Part shown: in pieces, positions 1 to 15,649 of the stretch
Layout: every line of letters starts with the position of its first letter
Position numbering within the stretch: position 1 is the stretch's first letter
Origin: Halichoerus grypus
Taxonomy: Eukaryota > Chordata > Mammalia > Carnivora > Phocidae
Reading direction: 5' to 3'
Length of the DNA stretch: 64,000 nucleotides
NCBI RefSeq assembly: GCF_964656455.1
Contig: NC_135717.1
Location: forward strand, 145,342,308 to 145,406,307
Notes under the pieces: generated by a model
The model's input: only the letters and a program-made list of their open reading frames with translations
The model's database searches: none
Told to the model about the DNA's origin: nothing
Made by a program: the position numbers and the translations under genes

Positions 1-1065
1 TGAAGTTATTCAAACAAAAAGGCAAAGAAAAAAATTCACTGAGCATTTGGATAAGAATTAAGAAAGAAGTGATCGTGTTCAGTGAGCATGCTATAGACCA
101 CTTGGTGTACAAAGTTGTTGATGATTTTCCTTCATTCAGATCCAAAAACTGTCATAGAGAGTAACTCACTTATCTGGACCTCCACTTAACATGCCAGTCC
201 ACTAATACTAGAAAACTCACTGAACTGTGACCTACTACACAAACCCATCAGGTGCAAAGTAACAACAATAACAAACCCCCAGAAAATACAAAATCATCTG
301 CTATAATAAAATTAAGTCTGTAGGTACATTTAAACTCTTGCTTTGAAAACTGAAAATACTTCTTTCCAAAGCCAAGTGAAATCATTTTCACACTTACGTA
401 ACTATATTTTTTAAACTTACAGCCACTGCAATTTTCTTCATCACAGGAGCACACAGTAATACACATTATCTAGAATTCATAATGATTTTTAAAAATTAGC
501 AGTCTGAATATTTTACTAACTAAAATATAAGAATGACTTACTGTTAGTATTCTTAATTTCACATATTTTAAACATTAGTACTTTAAAACAGTCAGTTAAA
601 ATTTGTTTGATTGATATAAATTATATTTCCTATTTTCAGAGACAAACATTTCAGAGACAAAAATATGGTCTTTAGATCTGTTTAGAAGTTTAGATTTCTA
701 ATACTTCTATATACGTTATCTCACTTAACCTTCACTAGAAGGAGATTGGTAGAAGCAGGAAAAATTGTGTAAAACAATAAAAAAATATTACTGAGTTTCT
801 TTTTAATGGCAAGCTGGTTGTGGTCTAATGGACTTTCCCAGGTTTCTGACCTTATGAGAGTATGCAATATTACCTTTGACTAAACTAGTATTCAACTCTG
901 TACAGAATCCTGATAGTAATACAAAAGTTCCCTGTCCATAGCAATGCAAAATGATTCCTATTAATGGAAAGGCAAATGAATATAGTCTATAGAGAATATA
1001 AATCTCCACAAATCTAATTCTCCTTCAACCAGTTGTTACTTCTTACAGTTCCCTTACTGAGTAAT

Positions 1066-1191
1066 TATTATTTATTTATTTATTTGACAGAGAAAGAGAG
1101 CACAAGTAGGCAGAGCGGCAGGCAGAGGGAGAGGGAAAAGCAGGCTCCCCGCTGAGCAGGGACTCAATCCCAGGACCCTGGGTTCATGACC
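1066..1191 (-). repeat. CAN-SINE (SINEC), truncated
   Basis: Starts with the TTTATT tail complement, then GACAGAGAAAGAGAGCAC, the GA-rich body and CTGAGCAGGGACTCAATCCC. The tRNA-like head is missing after 'ttcatgac'. Confidence 0.85.
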
Positions 1192-1386
1192 CTAAATAAA
1201 GTTTCTGACACATGGTCATTGACACAAATGTTGTCATGATTTTTACCTTTGAAGATTCCCTTTTAACAGTAGTTAGATGTCTATTGTAATAAGAAAAATT
1301 CAGTGTATTTATGTGTTATTAGCACTTACAGAGTACTGTGAGATACTGCCCAAGAACTTTTAAAAAAGGGAAGTAAACTGTTCCGA

Positions 1387-1642
1387 GGGGGCACGTGCGT
1401 GGCTCCATCGGTTAAGTGTCTGCCTTCAGCTCAGGTCATGATCTCAGAGTCCTGGGTCCTGGGATAGAGCTGGTAGACACTTAACAGAGTTGAATACTAG
1501 CTTAGTCAAAAGGTTCCCTGCCCAATTGGGAGCCTGCTTCTCCCTCTCCCTCTGCCCGCCCCCATGCTCATGCTCCCTCCCTCTCTCTCTTTCTCTCTCA
1601 AAAAAAGAAAATCTTAAAAAAAAAAAATACCCCCCCCGCCAC
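1387..1642 (+). repeat. rearranged CAN-SINE
   Basis: Head gcacgtgcgtggctccatcg, TC-rich tail and poly(A) are SINEC. Between 1467 and 1515 the normal body is replaced by foreign sequence: an inverted copy of its own head (1467-1485) and an inverted copy of 872-902. A weak TSD (aaactgttccgag / aaaactgtcctgaag) flanks the element at 1375 and 1643. Confidence 0.8.
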
Positions 1643-6305
<4,663 letters not shown>

Positions 6306-6378
6306 CCAAAGCTGTGAAAAAATTATTTCTATCTAATAAGAACCATGCACCAAATCCCATGAGTAAAAGTCCAAGAAC
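6306..6378 (-). CDS. TSPAN19: TSPAN19 coding exon 2 (end of TM1 and first extracellular loop)
   Basis: Internal exon of 73 bases with an acceptor (ttttctgtag) and a donor (gtatgt). It encodes VLGLLLMGFGAWFLL, the second half of the first membrane helix, then DRNNFFTAL, the start of the small extracellular loop. It begins on a codon boundary and ends with one base of a codon; that G joins AT of the next exon to make Asp. The GxGxW motif after a hydrophobic run is characteristic of tetraspanin TM1. The intron to coding exon 1 is only 83 bases; the intron to exon 3 is about 2.6 kb. Confidence 0.9.
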
Positions 6379-6461
6379 CTACAGAAAAAACAGTCAGTGT
6401 TTATATTCGCTAATAAAAACGCATTACATTTTCTTTACGAAATAATTATAAAGAATCTTAC

Positions 6462-6527
6462 CAAGAAGGCTCCATTAATGAGATTAAGAAAGTATTTAAA
6501 AATTAACGTTTTGTTTTTTCTTAACAT
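6462..6527 (-). CDS. TSPAN19: TSPAN19 coding exon 1 (tetraspanin-19 N-terminus)
   Basis: First coding exon of a tetraspanin, a four-pass membrane protein thought to organise membrane microdomains. Read on the minus strand it starts ATG (6527-6525) and gives 22 residues beginning MLRKNKTLIFKYF and ending in NGAFL, directly before a consensus donor (gtaag, 6461-6457). The short basic N-terminus followed by a hydrophobic stretch with an Asn is the normal start of a tetraspanin first membrane segment. It joins in phase 0 to the exon at 6306-6378. The identification as TSPAN19 rests on my recollection of the human protein and on the head-to-head position next to LRRIQ1. The 5' non-coding exon is not certain; the likely promoter is near 14100-14200. 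No in-frame stop precedes the ATG within the few bases I checked, so the start is chosen by family similarity. Confidence 0.88.
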
Positions 6528-8571
6528 TCTTTTTCTCCCTGGATATTGGTGTTTCTGAAAAGATAACCACAACTTTTACTATAAATAGTCACCACAGTAA
6601 CAACTTTAAATAATTCTGCCTGCTCATGTCATTTATTTGCACATTTTTCTTCTGATACCAGTTGTCAATATAGCATTCCCCTCCACCCTCCCGAATATAA
6701 GGACATGTTGAAGATATCTTGAAACTGGGCCTGTCTTCTCCATCTGCACTAGGCAGTTGAGACCAAGAAGGCATTTGAGTAACATGCCAATAGCCACCTT
6801 ACCAAACTTCTTGCAGTTTTCAGAAAGTAAAATACTTTGTTTCCAGTCTTAACACACCTTGTTCTCCTTGCTGGAAAGCTTTCCTTCACCTCTGCCTGTC
6901 CCTGCTGTTTCCCAGAATAATGTCGACTCTTCGTTGAGTTCTCACCTTGGAAGCCTTCGCCTAACCTCAATCTGTTGCCCTTCTATTTTCTCTTTACTTG
7001 TCTTTTCTTCCCATGTAGACTCTGAGGTCTATTAGTGGAGAGAGTAGGTCTCGTGTACCATTATAATCCCAGAGTGTAGCACATAGTAGCTACTCAACAG
7101 ATACTTGTTGAATTAATAAATGAGTAGATGAATCAGATTATTTAATTAGTGAGTAATTTAGTTTGGTATATAATGGAAGGGAACAAACCTTAACTTAAGG
7201 TTGTGTTAAACATTATTTAATTTAGTTTCCTAAAACTTTTATGGGAAAATCAACACTTAGATCATTGGTGTTTGGTGCTTTATTAGAAATGAAGGTTTTA
7301 AATTTTCTTGGGCATGTTTCTGGGTTTTCTCTTTCCTTCATTGTTTCAGTTCTAGCTAGTACTGTATTTTACAAAGTATTGTAGTTTATAGTGTTTTAAT
7401 CTTGCAGTGCGTAATTGGCATGATGAAATCAGATTTAATAAGATTAATTTGAAGCTATTTGTCTCTACTTGGGAAGATCTGTTTGTTGAACCGAAGGATG
7501 CCCTGGAAAGTGGAGAAATAAAAGATGTCTAGATTAGAGTCTATGCACTGCCCCTCCCTACTCTGACCCAAGGCCACATTCCTCCCTGAAATGCCAGGGT
7601 TCTCCCTCCCAGCTGAAGGAGTCTCTCCAGGCTTTGTCTTCCACCCTCTGCTTTGAAGTCCCCTCCTGCCATTTGGTTTCTCCAGTTTCTGTCCTCCATT
7701 CTTATTCTTAGATTCCTCCAGTGTCTGGCCTGTTTGGATGGAACAATCAGTTAGAAAGACTGCCTGATTTTTATTTCAGTTTCTCCGTAAGAGGCTGTAG
7801 ATATATAATTTTGGCTTCAATTCCATTTACTTCAGCTGATGAGAAAGTTGTGATCCTCTCCTATAGCCTAAACAAGTTGTCAGAGCCAAAGTCCTGGGCC
7901 TCTGTGAACAAGAATGAGAAAGTAATGTACAAGAACACTGCAGGAACTCTGGTGGGAACTATTGAGAGGTATAGACTTGACTGTTGAGTTGGTAATAATT
8001 AGCACATTAGAATCAGGGCTAACATGCTTTATCAAAGGATCCACAAACAAAAATAAATTGAAGCTTATTTCTCTTTCAGTCCAAGGTGGGTAACTGGTTC
8101 TCTTCTAGGAGATCATCCTAGGAACTTGGGGCTTGCTTCAGCCTGTTCCGTATCTGGCTCCCGAATCTCCTCACGGTGTCATCCTGTGTACCCAGCAGAA
8201 AGGAAAGGAGGCTGAGTAAACTCGGGCAAGCATCTTTTAAGCCAGGGAGGTGAGAGTTGCCCACTTCTCTTCTGCTCATATTCCATCGGCACATACTAAG
8301 TCACACGGCAGGTCTCAGCCCGAGGTGGAATCAGCTATGTGCCCAAGAGGAAGGAAAGAAGTGACTTAGGGTGAGAAGAGCCAAACAAAATAACCAACAG
8401 TTAGGAAAGGGCATTGTAAGAGATAATTAGAGGGAGAAAAAGAGTGCTTGGATACAGTTTCAATATGTCTGATTATGGAAAAGAAAGAATTATAATCAGA
8501 AGGATTCCTGTAGGATGGAAAAATTTAAAAAAAATGATAATCACGGACAAAAAACATATACTTCATGTTTA
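6528..8571. other. 5' flank or 5'-UTR intron of TSPAN19
   Basis: No exon recognised. 7070-7130 resembles an L2/MIR tail (gtagctactcaacagatact). The rest appears unique. Confidence 0.35.
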
Positions 8572-8766
8572 TTTTTTTATTTTTAAAAATGTTTTATTTA
8601 TTTGTTTGTGAGGGAGATAGAGAGAGAGCACACAAGCTGGACGAGCAGCAGGCAGAGGGAGAAGCAGGATACCTGCTGAGCAAGGAGCCTGACGTGGGAC
8701 TTGATCACATGACCCTGGGATCATGACCTGAGTCGAAGTTAACCGACTGAGCTACCCAGGTGTCCC
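8572..8766 (-). repeat. CAN-SINE
   Basis: Antisense SINEC with a full head (CGACTGAGCTACCCAGGTG at the right end). TSD catatacttcatgttt / catatatttcatgttt flanks it. Confidence 0.9.
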
Positions 8767-9173
8767 TCATATATTTCATGTTTAATAAATGAGTTTGAAT
8801 TGGTAGAAGATATCTTTGTGGTTAAGCACTGGAAATGGAGTGCAGGTAAACAGAGAGCATAAGTTATGCAGATTTGGGAATTATCCACGAGGAGCTACTG
8901 TCATGGAAAAGAAGGAAAGAGGAGATTGACTGCAGATAAAAGTAAGCAGATGCTTGATAGTAAAGAATGACATAATTAGGGGTTTGAATTTTTTAATGCA
9001 GACTTTTACAAAATGAGGATGTAATCAAAGCATGATCTCATGGAAATCAGTAGAGAAATAATTTTCTAAAATAGTGTTGCATGATTATAGAGGTCAAAAA
9101 GGGTAAGAATTCAATACTCTCAAAACCAGCCAACTTGGTAAGAAAGCTGTTCATGGTAACTTCAAAACAGCAG

Positions 9174-9704
9174 TGTTTTAGTCCATTTGAGCTGCTATAC
9201 CAAAATACCACAGACTAGGATGCTTATAAACAACAGAAATGGGGAGTCTGGGTGGCTCAGTCAGTTAAGTGTCTGGTCATGATCCCAGGGTCCTGGGATT
9301 GAGCCCCACATCAGGCTTCCTGCTCAGCGGGGAGTCTGCTTCTCCCTCTGCCTGCTGCTCCCCCTGCTTGTGCTGTCTCTCTCTCTCTGTCAAATAAATA
9401 AATAAAAACAGCAGAAATTTATGTCTCATAGTTCTGGAGGCTAGAAGTCTTAAATCAGGGTGCCAGCATGCGTGGGGGAGAGCCCTCTTCCAGGCTTCAA
9501 ACTTCCTCTTGTATCTTCCTGTGGTGAAAGGGGCTAAGGAGCTCTGTGGGATCTCATTTATAAGAGCACTAATCCCATGCATGAGGGATCCCCCAATGAC
9601 CTAACCACCCCCGAAAGGTCCCATCTTCTAATACCATCACATTGGGTATAAGGATTCCAACATGTGAAGTAATTTGAGGTAATACAAACATTCAGACCAT
9701 AGCA
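9174..9704 (-). mobile_element. ERVL-MaLR solo LTR (MLT1/MST type), interrupted by a SINE
   Basis: On the minus strand it starts TGCTATGGTCTGAATGTTTG, and contains CCAATGTGATGGTATTAG, the 'atgggattagtgctcttataa' region, and the end pattern CAGAACTATGAGACATAAAT ... GTATTTTGGTATAGCAGC. These are the hallmarks of MLT1/MST LTRs, an ancient non-autonomous retroviral-like family. A CAN-SINE (9241-9405) splits it. There is no internal coding sequence. Confidence 0.75.
9241..9405 (+). repeat. CAN-SINE inside MaLR LTR
   Basis: Sense SINEC (ggtggctcagtcagttaag ... TCTCTC, AAATAAATAAATAAAA). TSD aaacaacagaaat (9228-9240) / aaacagcagaaat (9406-9418). It has a shortened head (cttcagctcag missing). Confidence 0.9.
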
Positions 9705-11049
9705 AGAAGTTCAGGTTAAAGAATTGGAACACAACAAACAGGGTGTCTAAGCAACAAGTCAAGAAAGTCCACAGCCATATTTGCACAGAATGAGAAGAGG
9801 AGATGGTCATGTGCTGATCCTTCCAGTCACAAGCACCACATACTGGAAACAACATCAATGAAAAGAAAGAGGTGCTAACACAAAGATACACAATAAGTTA
9901 GTGCAGTTTCTATTTAAATATTTGTAGTGTGGAAGAACAAGTTTTTTCTTGGATTGTTGTTGTTGTTGTTGTTTTTGCTATAGACAAAGAATTTGTTTTT
10001 AACAATCAAATAAGGTCCTGGTGGCATTTCTTTTGTTCATTTCCTGATTAGGTAATTAATGGTCCAATAACAGAGATATTTTTAATAGTATAAATGATAT
10101 AAGAAAGGACAATTTACAATAATTCACCTATTCACAGGTGTCGTTTTTCACTAGATAATAATAACCTAATTATTTTTTGTTATCGTTTGTAAATTCCTTC
10201 TAACTGCCAGGAGATGGGAGCACAAAAATGAATAAGTAATGTACAAGGAGTCAAGTATTAAAACCGGTGGTCCACTCCGAATTATGTGTTGGGGATGTGG
10301 GGACAGGGAATAAAGGGAACTGGGAAGTTTCAGAGAGAAGACAAATTTGAGATAATTCTTGAAGGTTGATAAGAAGGTCCCAGTCAGATAAAAATGGGGT
10401 AGACATAGGAAGATTTCACGACAGATGGAACACTGTGCTCACAAGCTTTATAGTGAAGGGCATGGGGGCAAGGGTCAGAGTGGCAAGAGGTGAAAAATAA
10501 GGCTAGAGAAGTAGACTCAGTAAAGATTGTGAAAGATCAGGTATGTTTTGCTAAGAATTTGCTTTTAATCTTCTGCAGGTAATGGAGAATCATATTTCTG
10601 TCATCAGCGTGGAAGTCAAATTAGAAAAGAAACCTATGACAGGGAGCTACTTTGCAAAGCTAATGTATTAGTTCATAACAAATGATGTCGTCTAAACTAC
10701 AAGATAGTTATGGGGTTGGAGAACAGTACCAGGATATGAGAGACACAGCAGGAAGTAGAATTGTCAGCAATGGGATGTTAGAAAGAAACCAAAATAAAAC
10801 TTGAACTCAGGTCTATAGAGCTTAACTACTTGGGCTATTAAGATTATGCCATATTCTACAATATGTCATTTACACTGGTTGCCTTGACCATCAAAATTTT
10901 GCAAATTAGGTACTCTTGTGCTATTATCCCCAGTATTACCAATGACAAAAGAGATTGAGGAAGGTAAAATAATGTTCTTGAGTTCACCTAGTTAACACGT
11001 GGCAGGGCTGACATTCAAATCCTTAGATATAAAACACTTTCTTGCTACT
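9705..11049. other. intergenic/5'-intron sequence
   Basis: A TTG simple repeat at about 9957-9972 and L2-like wording at 10200-10600. No gene seen. Confidence 0.35.
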
Positions 11050-11170
11050 CTTCCCAAGGCTCTAATGTCATCACCTGTAAATGTAGATTAGAAGAACACG
11101 CACCTCAAAGGGATACTGTGAAAATTAAATGATTTTATGTTTGGAAGGCACTTAGTCCAGCACCTGGCTA
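11050..11170 (+). repeat. MIR SINE tail
   Basis: Contains acctcaaagggatactgtga, aaattaaatgattttatgtt, ggcacttagtccagcacctg. The preceding 10905-11030 (ttcacctagttaacacgtgg) looks like a second MIR in reverse. Confidence 0.5.
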
Positions 11171-11760
11171 AATGTTACATATTAATCTTGTGATAGTATA
11201 GTAATCATACACAAGGGAGGAGCACATGAGGTTGGGAAAGGGATGGGAACTGTAGGAAAGTGATGGACTCAAGTCGGCCGTCATGCGAGCTGCAGAGAGC
11301 ACAAAAAGGGTTAGAGAAGGACCTTGAGAGTTTGGGACAGTCTTTAAATGGAAAAAGAAAAGCAGAGGTCTAAGAATCCAACACTGTAGGTCACATATTA
11401 AAAATATTATTATGCAATAGTCATCCTCAAGAAAATAAAACAAACATCTGCTAGGCAGCTATTTGAGCTTCACAGTGATATTCTGGGATATTTAAATTTT
11501 ATCACTGCTATATAAAAAATAAGACAACTGTTGCACAATGTTTTTTAAATTAAAGTCATCTCAACACTCGACTAACATTTTCAAAGAAATCTTATTCTTG
11601 TCAGATGTCAGAGGAACAAACAGTTATCTTTCACCCTTTCATGTCCTCAATAAATATTACGTGCTCTCTAAGGGAATTATATTGTGTTAGGTCAATAGGC
11701 TATAAACCAATCAGACCTGCAGATAATTTTCAAAATAAGGTCAAAATTTAATGAAAAGAG

Positions 11761-11937
11761 GGGCGCCTGTGTGGCTCAATCAGTTAAGCATCTGCCTTCA
11801 GCTCAGGTCATGATCCTGGGGTCCTGGGATGGAGTTCTTGCATCGGGCTCCCTGCTCTTCTGGGAGCCTGCTTCTCCCTCTGCCTCTGCCTCTCTCTCTC
11901 TCTGTGTCTATCATGAATATATAAAGAAAATCTTTAA
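11761..11937 (+). repeat. CAN-SINE with perfect 18-bp TSD
   Basis: Sense SINEC beginning gggcgcctgtgtggctcaat. TSD aaaatttaatgaaaagag at 11743-11760 and 11938-11955 is identical, so this is a fairly young insertion. Confidence 0.93.
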
Positions 11938-12413
11938 AAAATTTAATGAAAAGAGAAATACTTATTAAAAAGAAAAAAACCCCTACTCAGGTTAAAAGGT
12001 TATGGACAAACTGACATACTCAATTTTAGGTTATAATATCTAGGAAGATTTCAATTAAATAAATTTATGCTAAATGCTACAGACTTAAACAAAAGTTTCA
12101 AGTTAAATTGACATAATCTGTAACTGTATGAGACAATTGTTGTATTGTATTTTGTTCCTTATTTAGTAATATTAATTAGTGATAGCTAAGGTATGACTAA
12201 TTGATAGAATTATCAGTTTTCCTCCAAAGTAAAAAATAACAAGAATATAAGAGATGTAGTAACATGCATCATAACTTATCTTCAGAACTTTCAATATTTT
12301 TCTTTTTTGCTATCAATTTGTTTGACAAGGTAAGATTTAAGAAAAAAAGCAGTTTAGACATCATCTTCATAAAAGCTGATTACTAATTTAGCTAATTTAA
12401 AATTAGTTCTGGA

Positions 12414-12599
12414 CAGCGCCTGGGTGGCTCAGTCAGTTAAGCGTCTGCTTTCAGCTCAGGTCATGATCCCGGGGTCCTGGGATTAAGTCCCACATTGGGC
12501 TCCCTGCTCAGCGGGGAGTCTGCTTCTCCCTCTCCCTCTGCCCTTCCTCCCCACTCATGCTCTCAATCTCTCTCAAATAAATGAATAAAATCTCTAAAA
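12414..12599 (+). repeat. CAN-SINE with perfect 15-bp TSD
   Basis: Sense SINEC, cagcgcctgggtggctcag to the AAATAAATGAATAAAATC tail. TSD aaaattagttctgga at 12399-12413 and 12600-12614. Confidence 0.93.
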
Positions 12600-12780
12600 A
12601 AAATTAGTTCTGGAAATCAATTGATTATGAATGGATTTGATATTCTGTAGGAAAAGCCTGAATAGTTTCATAATTACAAATAAAATTAATTTTAAGATTT
12701 TTATTGTGAATTTCAACATAATAGCCTGAGTATTTTACTTATTTATTTTTTATTTACTTATTTTTTTGCTGAGCATTTTA

Positions 12781-12948
12781 TTTTATTAAAAATTTATTTA
12801 TTTATTTGAGGGGGGAGGGGCAGAAGGAGAGGGAGAGAATCTCAGGCAGACTTGGGGGTGGGGGGGCTGCATCTCACCACCCTGATATCATGACCTGAGC
12901 TGAAACCAAGAATAGGACCCTCAACAGACTGAGCCATGGAGGCGCCCC
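12781..12948 (-). repeat. CAN-SINE, diverged
   Basis: Antisense SINEC with a G-rich body and a ggcgcccc end. TSD about ctgagcatttta on both sides. Confidence 0.85.
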
Positions 12949-13435
12949 TAGCCTGAGCATTTTAAATGAAGAATTTGAATGGTCTATAAATTTGCAACAA
13001 AACTAAACTAAAAAAAAAGAAAAAATGGCACTTGAGCATGGACTTTGATAATGAAAATATCCTAAATTTTAATTAGATTTGAAACCAGAAGTAGTTGATT
13101 TTTGAAAATCATTGTCTTTGAGTGAGGCACTAACATGTGTTTTTTTAATTTCAAAAATCTACTTATTTCTCATTCTATATTATTAATTCCTATGTTGATG
13201 CAATGTTAATTGTTACCAGGAAATAGTCTATTTTCTTTCAAAGGCTCAAAGGAAATGTTTGCTTTTAGTTTATTGTATGTCAGATGTCTTTTGCGATTAT
13301 GCTTAGCCACTTCCTCTTGGAATTTAATTCTTTGCAAGCTTAAAAAAATTAAACAAATATCTGTTATTAACTAAAATAAATTTCACAGTTTGTACACTAT
13401 GTATTTGCTCCACGGTAAAGGAAATTAGATGAATT

Positions 13436-13619
13436 TTTTTTTTTTTTTAAGATTTTATTTATTTATTTGAGAGAGAGTGCACGAGCAGGGGGAGCAGCAT
13501 GCAGAGGCAGAGGGAGAAGGAGGCTCCCCGATAAGCAGGGGCCCGAGGTGGGGCTTGATCCCCAGACCCTGGGATCATGACCTCAGCCGAAGGCAGACGC
13601 TGAGCCACCCAGGTGCCCC
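13436..13619 (-). repeat. CAN-SINE
   Basis: Antisense SINEC, poly(T) AAGATTTTATTTATTTATT through GAGCCACCCAGGTGCCCC. TSD attagatgaattttt / cttagatgaattttt. Confidence 0.92.
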
Positions 13620-14187
13620 AACTTAGATGAATTTTTAAGTTAAAATTAAATAGCATGATATATACTTACGCTTCAAATTTTATGTTAAAACAGTGGGTGT
13701 CACTGTCAATATTTTACAGTAAAACATATTTCAGAAAATAATTTTTAAAAATTTTCACCCCATACACTTGGAGGTTTTTGATAGGCATTGAGTGATGATT
13801 TATTTGTCTTTTTAAAAATAAATTGCTGTCACGGAAAGCAAACGATTTATTGTCTTCCATACTTCAGGCCCCATAAATCACTATTCAAGATTAAGATTTG
13901 GTGGAATGAATAGTTTTTACGTGGGCAACTGAACATTCACTAGTTGCAAGTAATAAATATAGATAGATTAGAAACAATTTAAAGGTCAAGCTACCTTTAC
14001 TTGGGTAACTGTAGCAAAATGTCGTTTCTTTATTACATATTTTCCCAAAGTATTTAAATATTAAAATCTACCTGAAAAAAACGTTCCTCATTCCGCTCCT
14101 GAGATGCAGCGTTCAGGCCAATTTCGAGTGGAGATAGTTTGTCCTACTGGGGCACCGGTAAGAAAAGACCCGTCCATCTTCCTTGGG

Positions 14188-14192
14188 ATTGG
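14188..14192 (-). promoter_or_regulatory. inverted CCAAT box
   Basis: ATTGG in the context GGGATTGGCTG, a good NF-Y site on the minus strand, three bases from the X-box. A second CCAAT on the plus strand is at 14118-14122 (GGCCAATTT). The opposite orientation fits divergent transcription. Confidence 0.5.
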
Positions 14193-14194
14193 CT

Positions 14195-14208
14195 GTTGTC
14201 GTGGTTAC
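14195..14208 (-). promoter_or_regulatory. candidate RFX X-box
   Basis: Read on minus the site is GTAACC-AC-GACAAC. It matches the RFX consensus GTNRCC, short spacer, RGYAAC at all positions except one (GACAAC instead of GGCAAC-type). RFX factors drive cilium genes, and X-boxes in bidirectional promoters commonly sit close to the start site. It lies three bases from an inverted CCAAT box. Binding is inferred. Confidence 0.5.
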
Positions 14209-14460
14209 GCTTTGTTTGGAGTCTTTGGGCGCTGCCTTCCAACCAAGCCTAGGGATTTAGCCGCTGGTGGGTGAGCTGGGGCCCCTCGTGAATGCGGTTG
14301 GTGGCGCGGGAGGCGAGACAGAGCTATGGGAGCACGGATGGAGCCAGGCGCCTCTCTGCCAAGGCCAGGGCAAACGGTCGGGGGGCCGCGGGCTGAGGGG
14401 GTGGCTGCTGGAGTCTGCGGAGCCCTAGGCTCCTTTCGATTTTGGAGATTCTGTAGCTCA

Positions 14461-15649
14461 CCCAAAACTTAGAGATCCTCCCTTAGAATTTAGAGAGCTT
14501 TCGATAATTACCTTATTTCCTCCCTAAATGATAGTTCCTTTCCTCCCTCCCTCTATTCCCCTCTTCCTTTCCTCTTTTTTTATGATTTATAGCTACCTTT
14601 TAAAGTAGATTTCCTTCCCTGTATTTATAATCGAAAAACTACAGTTGAAAGGAGAGTTCCTTAAGATTTCCCACTTTTGGCAGCTTTAGCCAACTCCAAG
14701 TGATTTATTATCAACTTGAAGAAGTTTACTGTAGTGCTCTTACGGTGGGATACATCTAGGGCTGCCCTGTCCTATCCTGTAACCAAACCACTAGGTGGCC
14801 GCTGAAGGCTTGAAATGCAGCTAGTCCAAATTGAAATGTACTGTAGGTGTAAAATACACATCACATTTTGAAGAATTAGTATACAAAACAAAAATATAAA
14901 CTTTTTACATTGATCTTAATAATAAATGATTTTTTATTGACTAAATGTTGAAATAATATTTTGGATATAATGGGTTAAATAAAATATATTATTAAAACTA
15001 ATTTCACCTTTATTCTCAACTTTTTAAAAAAAATTGCTACTAGAAAATTTAAAATCACATATGTGCTTGGATATATAATTGGACAGGGCTGATCTAAAGG
15101 GCCAGTTGATGAGCAGAGAGGGACACATAATGGAAATGATTCTTACCTTTACACTGTTCTCCTGCCTTTCTTTCTACATAAAGTTTTGTGTACCTGTGCA
15201 TTCTGCTTTATAGCTACATTTAAAAAAAATCTAATTTTCCTACCTCGCAAATCTTTTGAATTGCACTTTAAGTAAGTTTGATAACAGGATAGCATTTTAC
15301 ACTGGTTCTGTTTATGGTTTTGTTTTCCTTCGGAGGAGGAAGATGATGGGTAAAATTTTCTAAATTACAAAAGTAGTACATATTCATGATTTTAAAGATC
15401 ACTCAACATAAAGGTATGAAATGAAAATTAAAAGTTCCCCAATTTGTCCCCCAAAGTTTCTGTTTTTAAAAAAAGTATGTGTGTATAGTTACTCTGCATA
15501 TTTTTCTACCACGTGCCTTTTTTCAATTATTTCTTCTTTGCTACCTTTCCGCAGGAGCACAGTAAATATACCCATTTTTAAAAGGACTTGTATAGTATTC
15601 CATTCTATGAATCCATCATAATCTATTTAACTTTCCTTAGTATTTAGGA
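14461..15649. other. LRRIQ1 5' intron (presumed)
   Basis: Non-coding DNA between the promoter and the first coding exon. Pyrimidine-rich at 14520-14580. No exon recognised; a 5' non-coding exon could lie at the promoter edge. Confidence 0.35.

Larger units (their letters stand above)
14090..14460. promoter_or_regulatory. CpG-rich bidirectional promoter of TSPAN19 and LRRIQ1
   Basis: This is the only clearly CpG-rich, GC-rich block in the window and it lies between two genes that diverge from each other (TSPAN19 minus, LRRIQ1 plus). A CCAAT box sits at 14118-14122 on plus and an inverted one (ATTGG) at 14188-14192. An RFX-type X-box follows at 14195-14208. No TATA box is seen. Candidate splice donors are GTAAGA at 14158 and GTGAGC at 14271 on plus, and CAG|GTAGAT ending at 14072 on minus; any of these could close a 5' non-coding exon. 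The transcription start sites cannot be fixed from sequence alone. Confidence 0.7.

Noticed and set aside
248..466. Cys-rich minus ORF (CSCDEENCSGC) considered as the tetraspanin large loop exon
   Set aside because: No CCG motif, no matching splice phase with exon 3, and no similarity to what I recall of TSPAN19 in this region.
9241..9405. tRNA gene from the tRNA-like SINE heads
   Set aside because: The heads are tRNA-Lys-derived but lack intact cloverleaf and are parts of CAN-SINEs with TSDs.
14205..14465. 86-codon Pro/Arg-rich minus ORF in the CpG block
   Set aside because: GC-rich promoter DNA often lacks stops; no splice or family support, and it overlaps the X-box.
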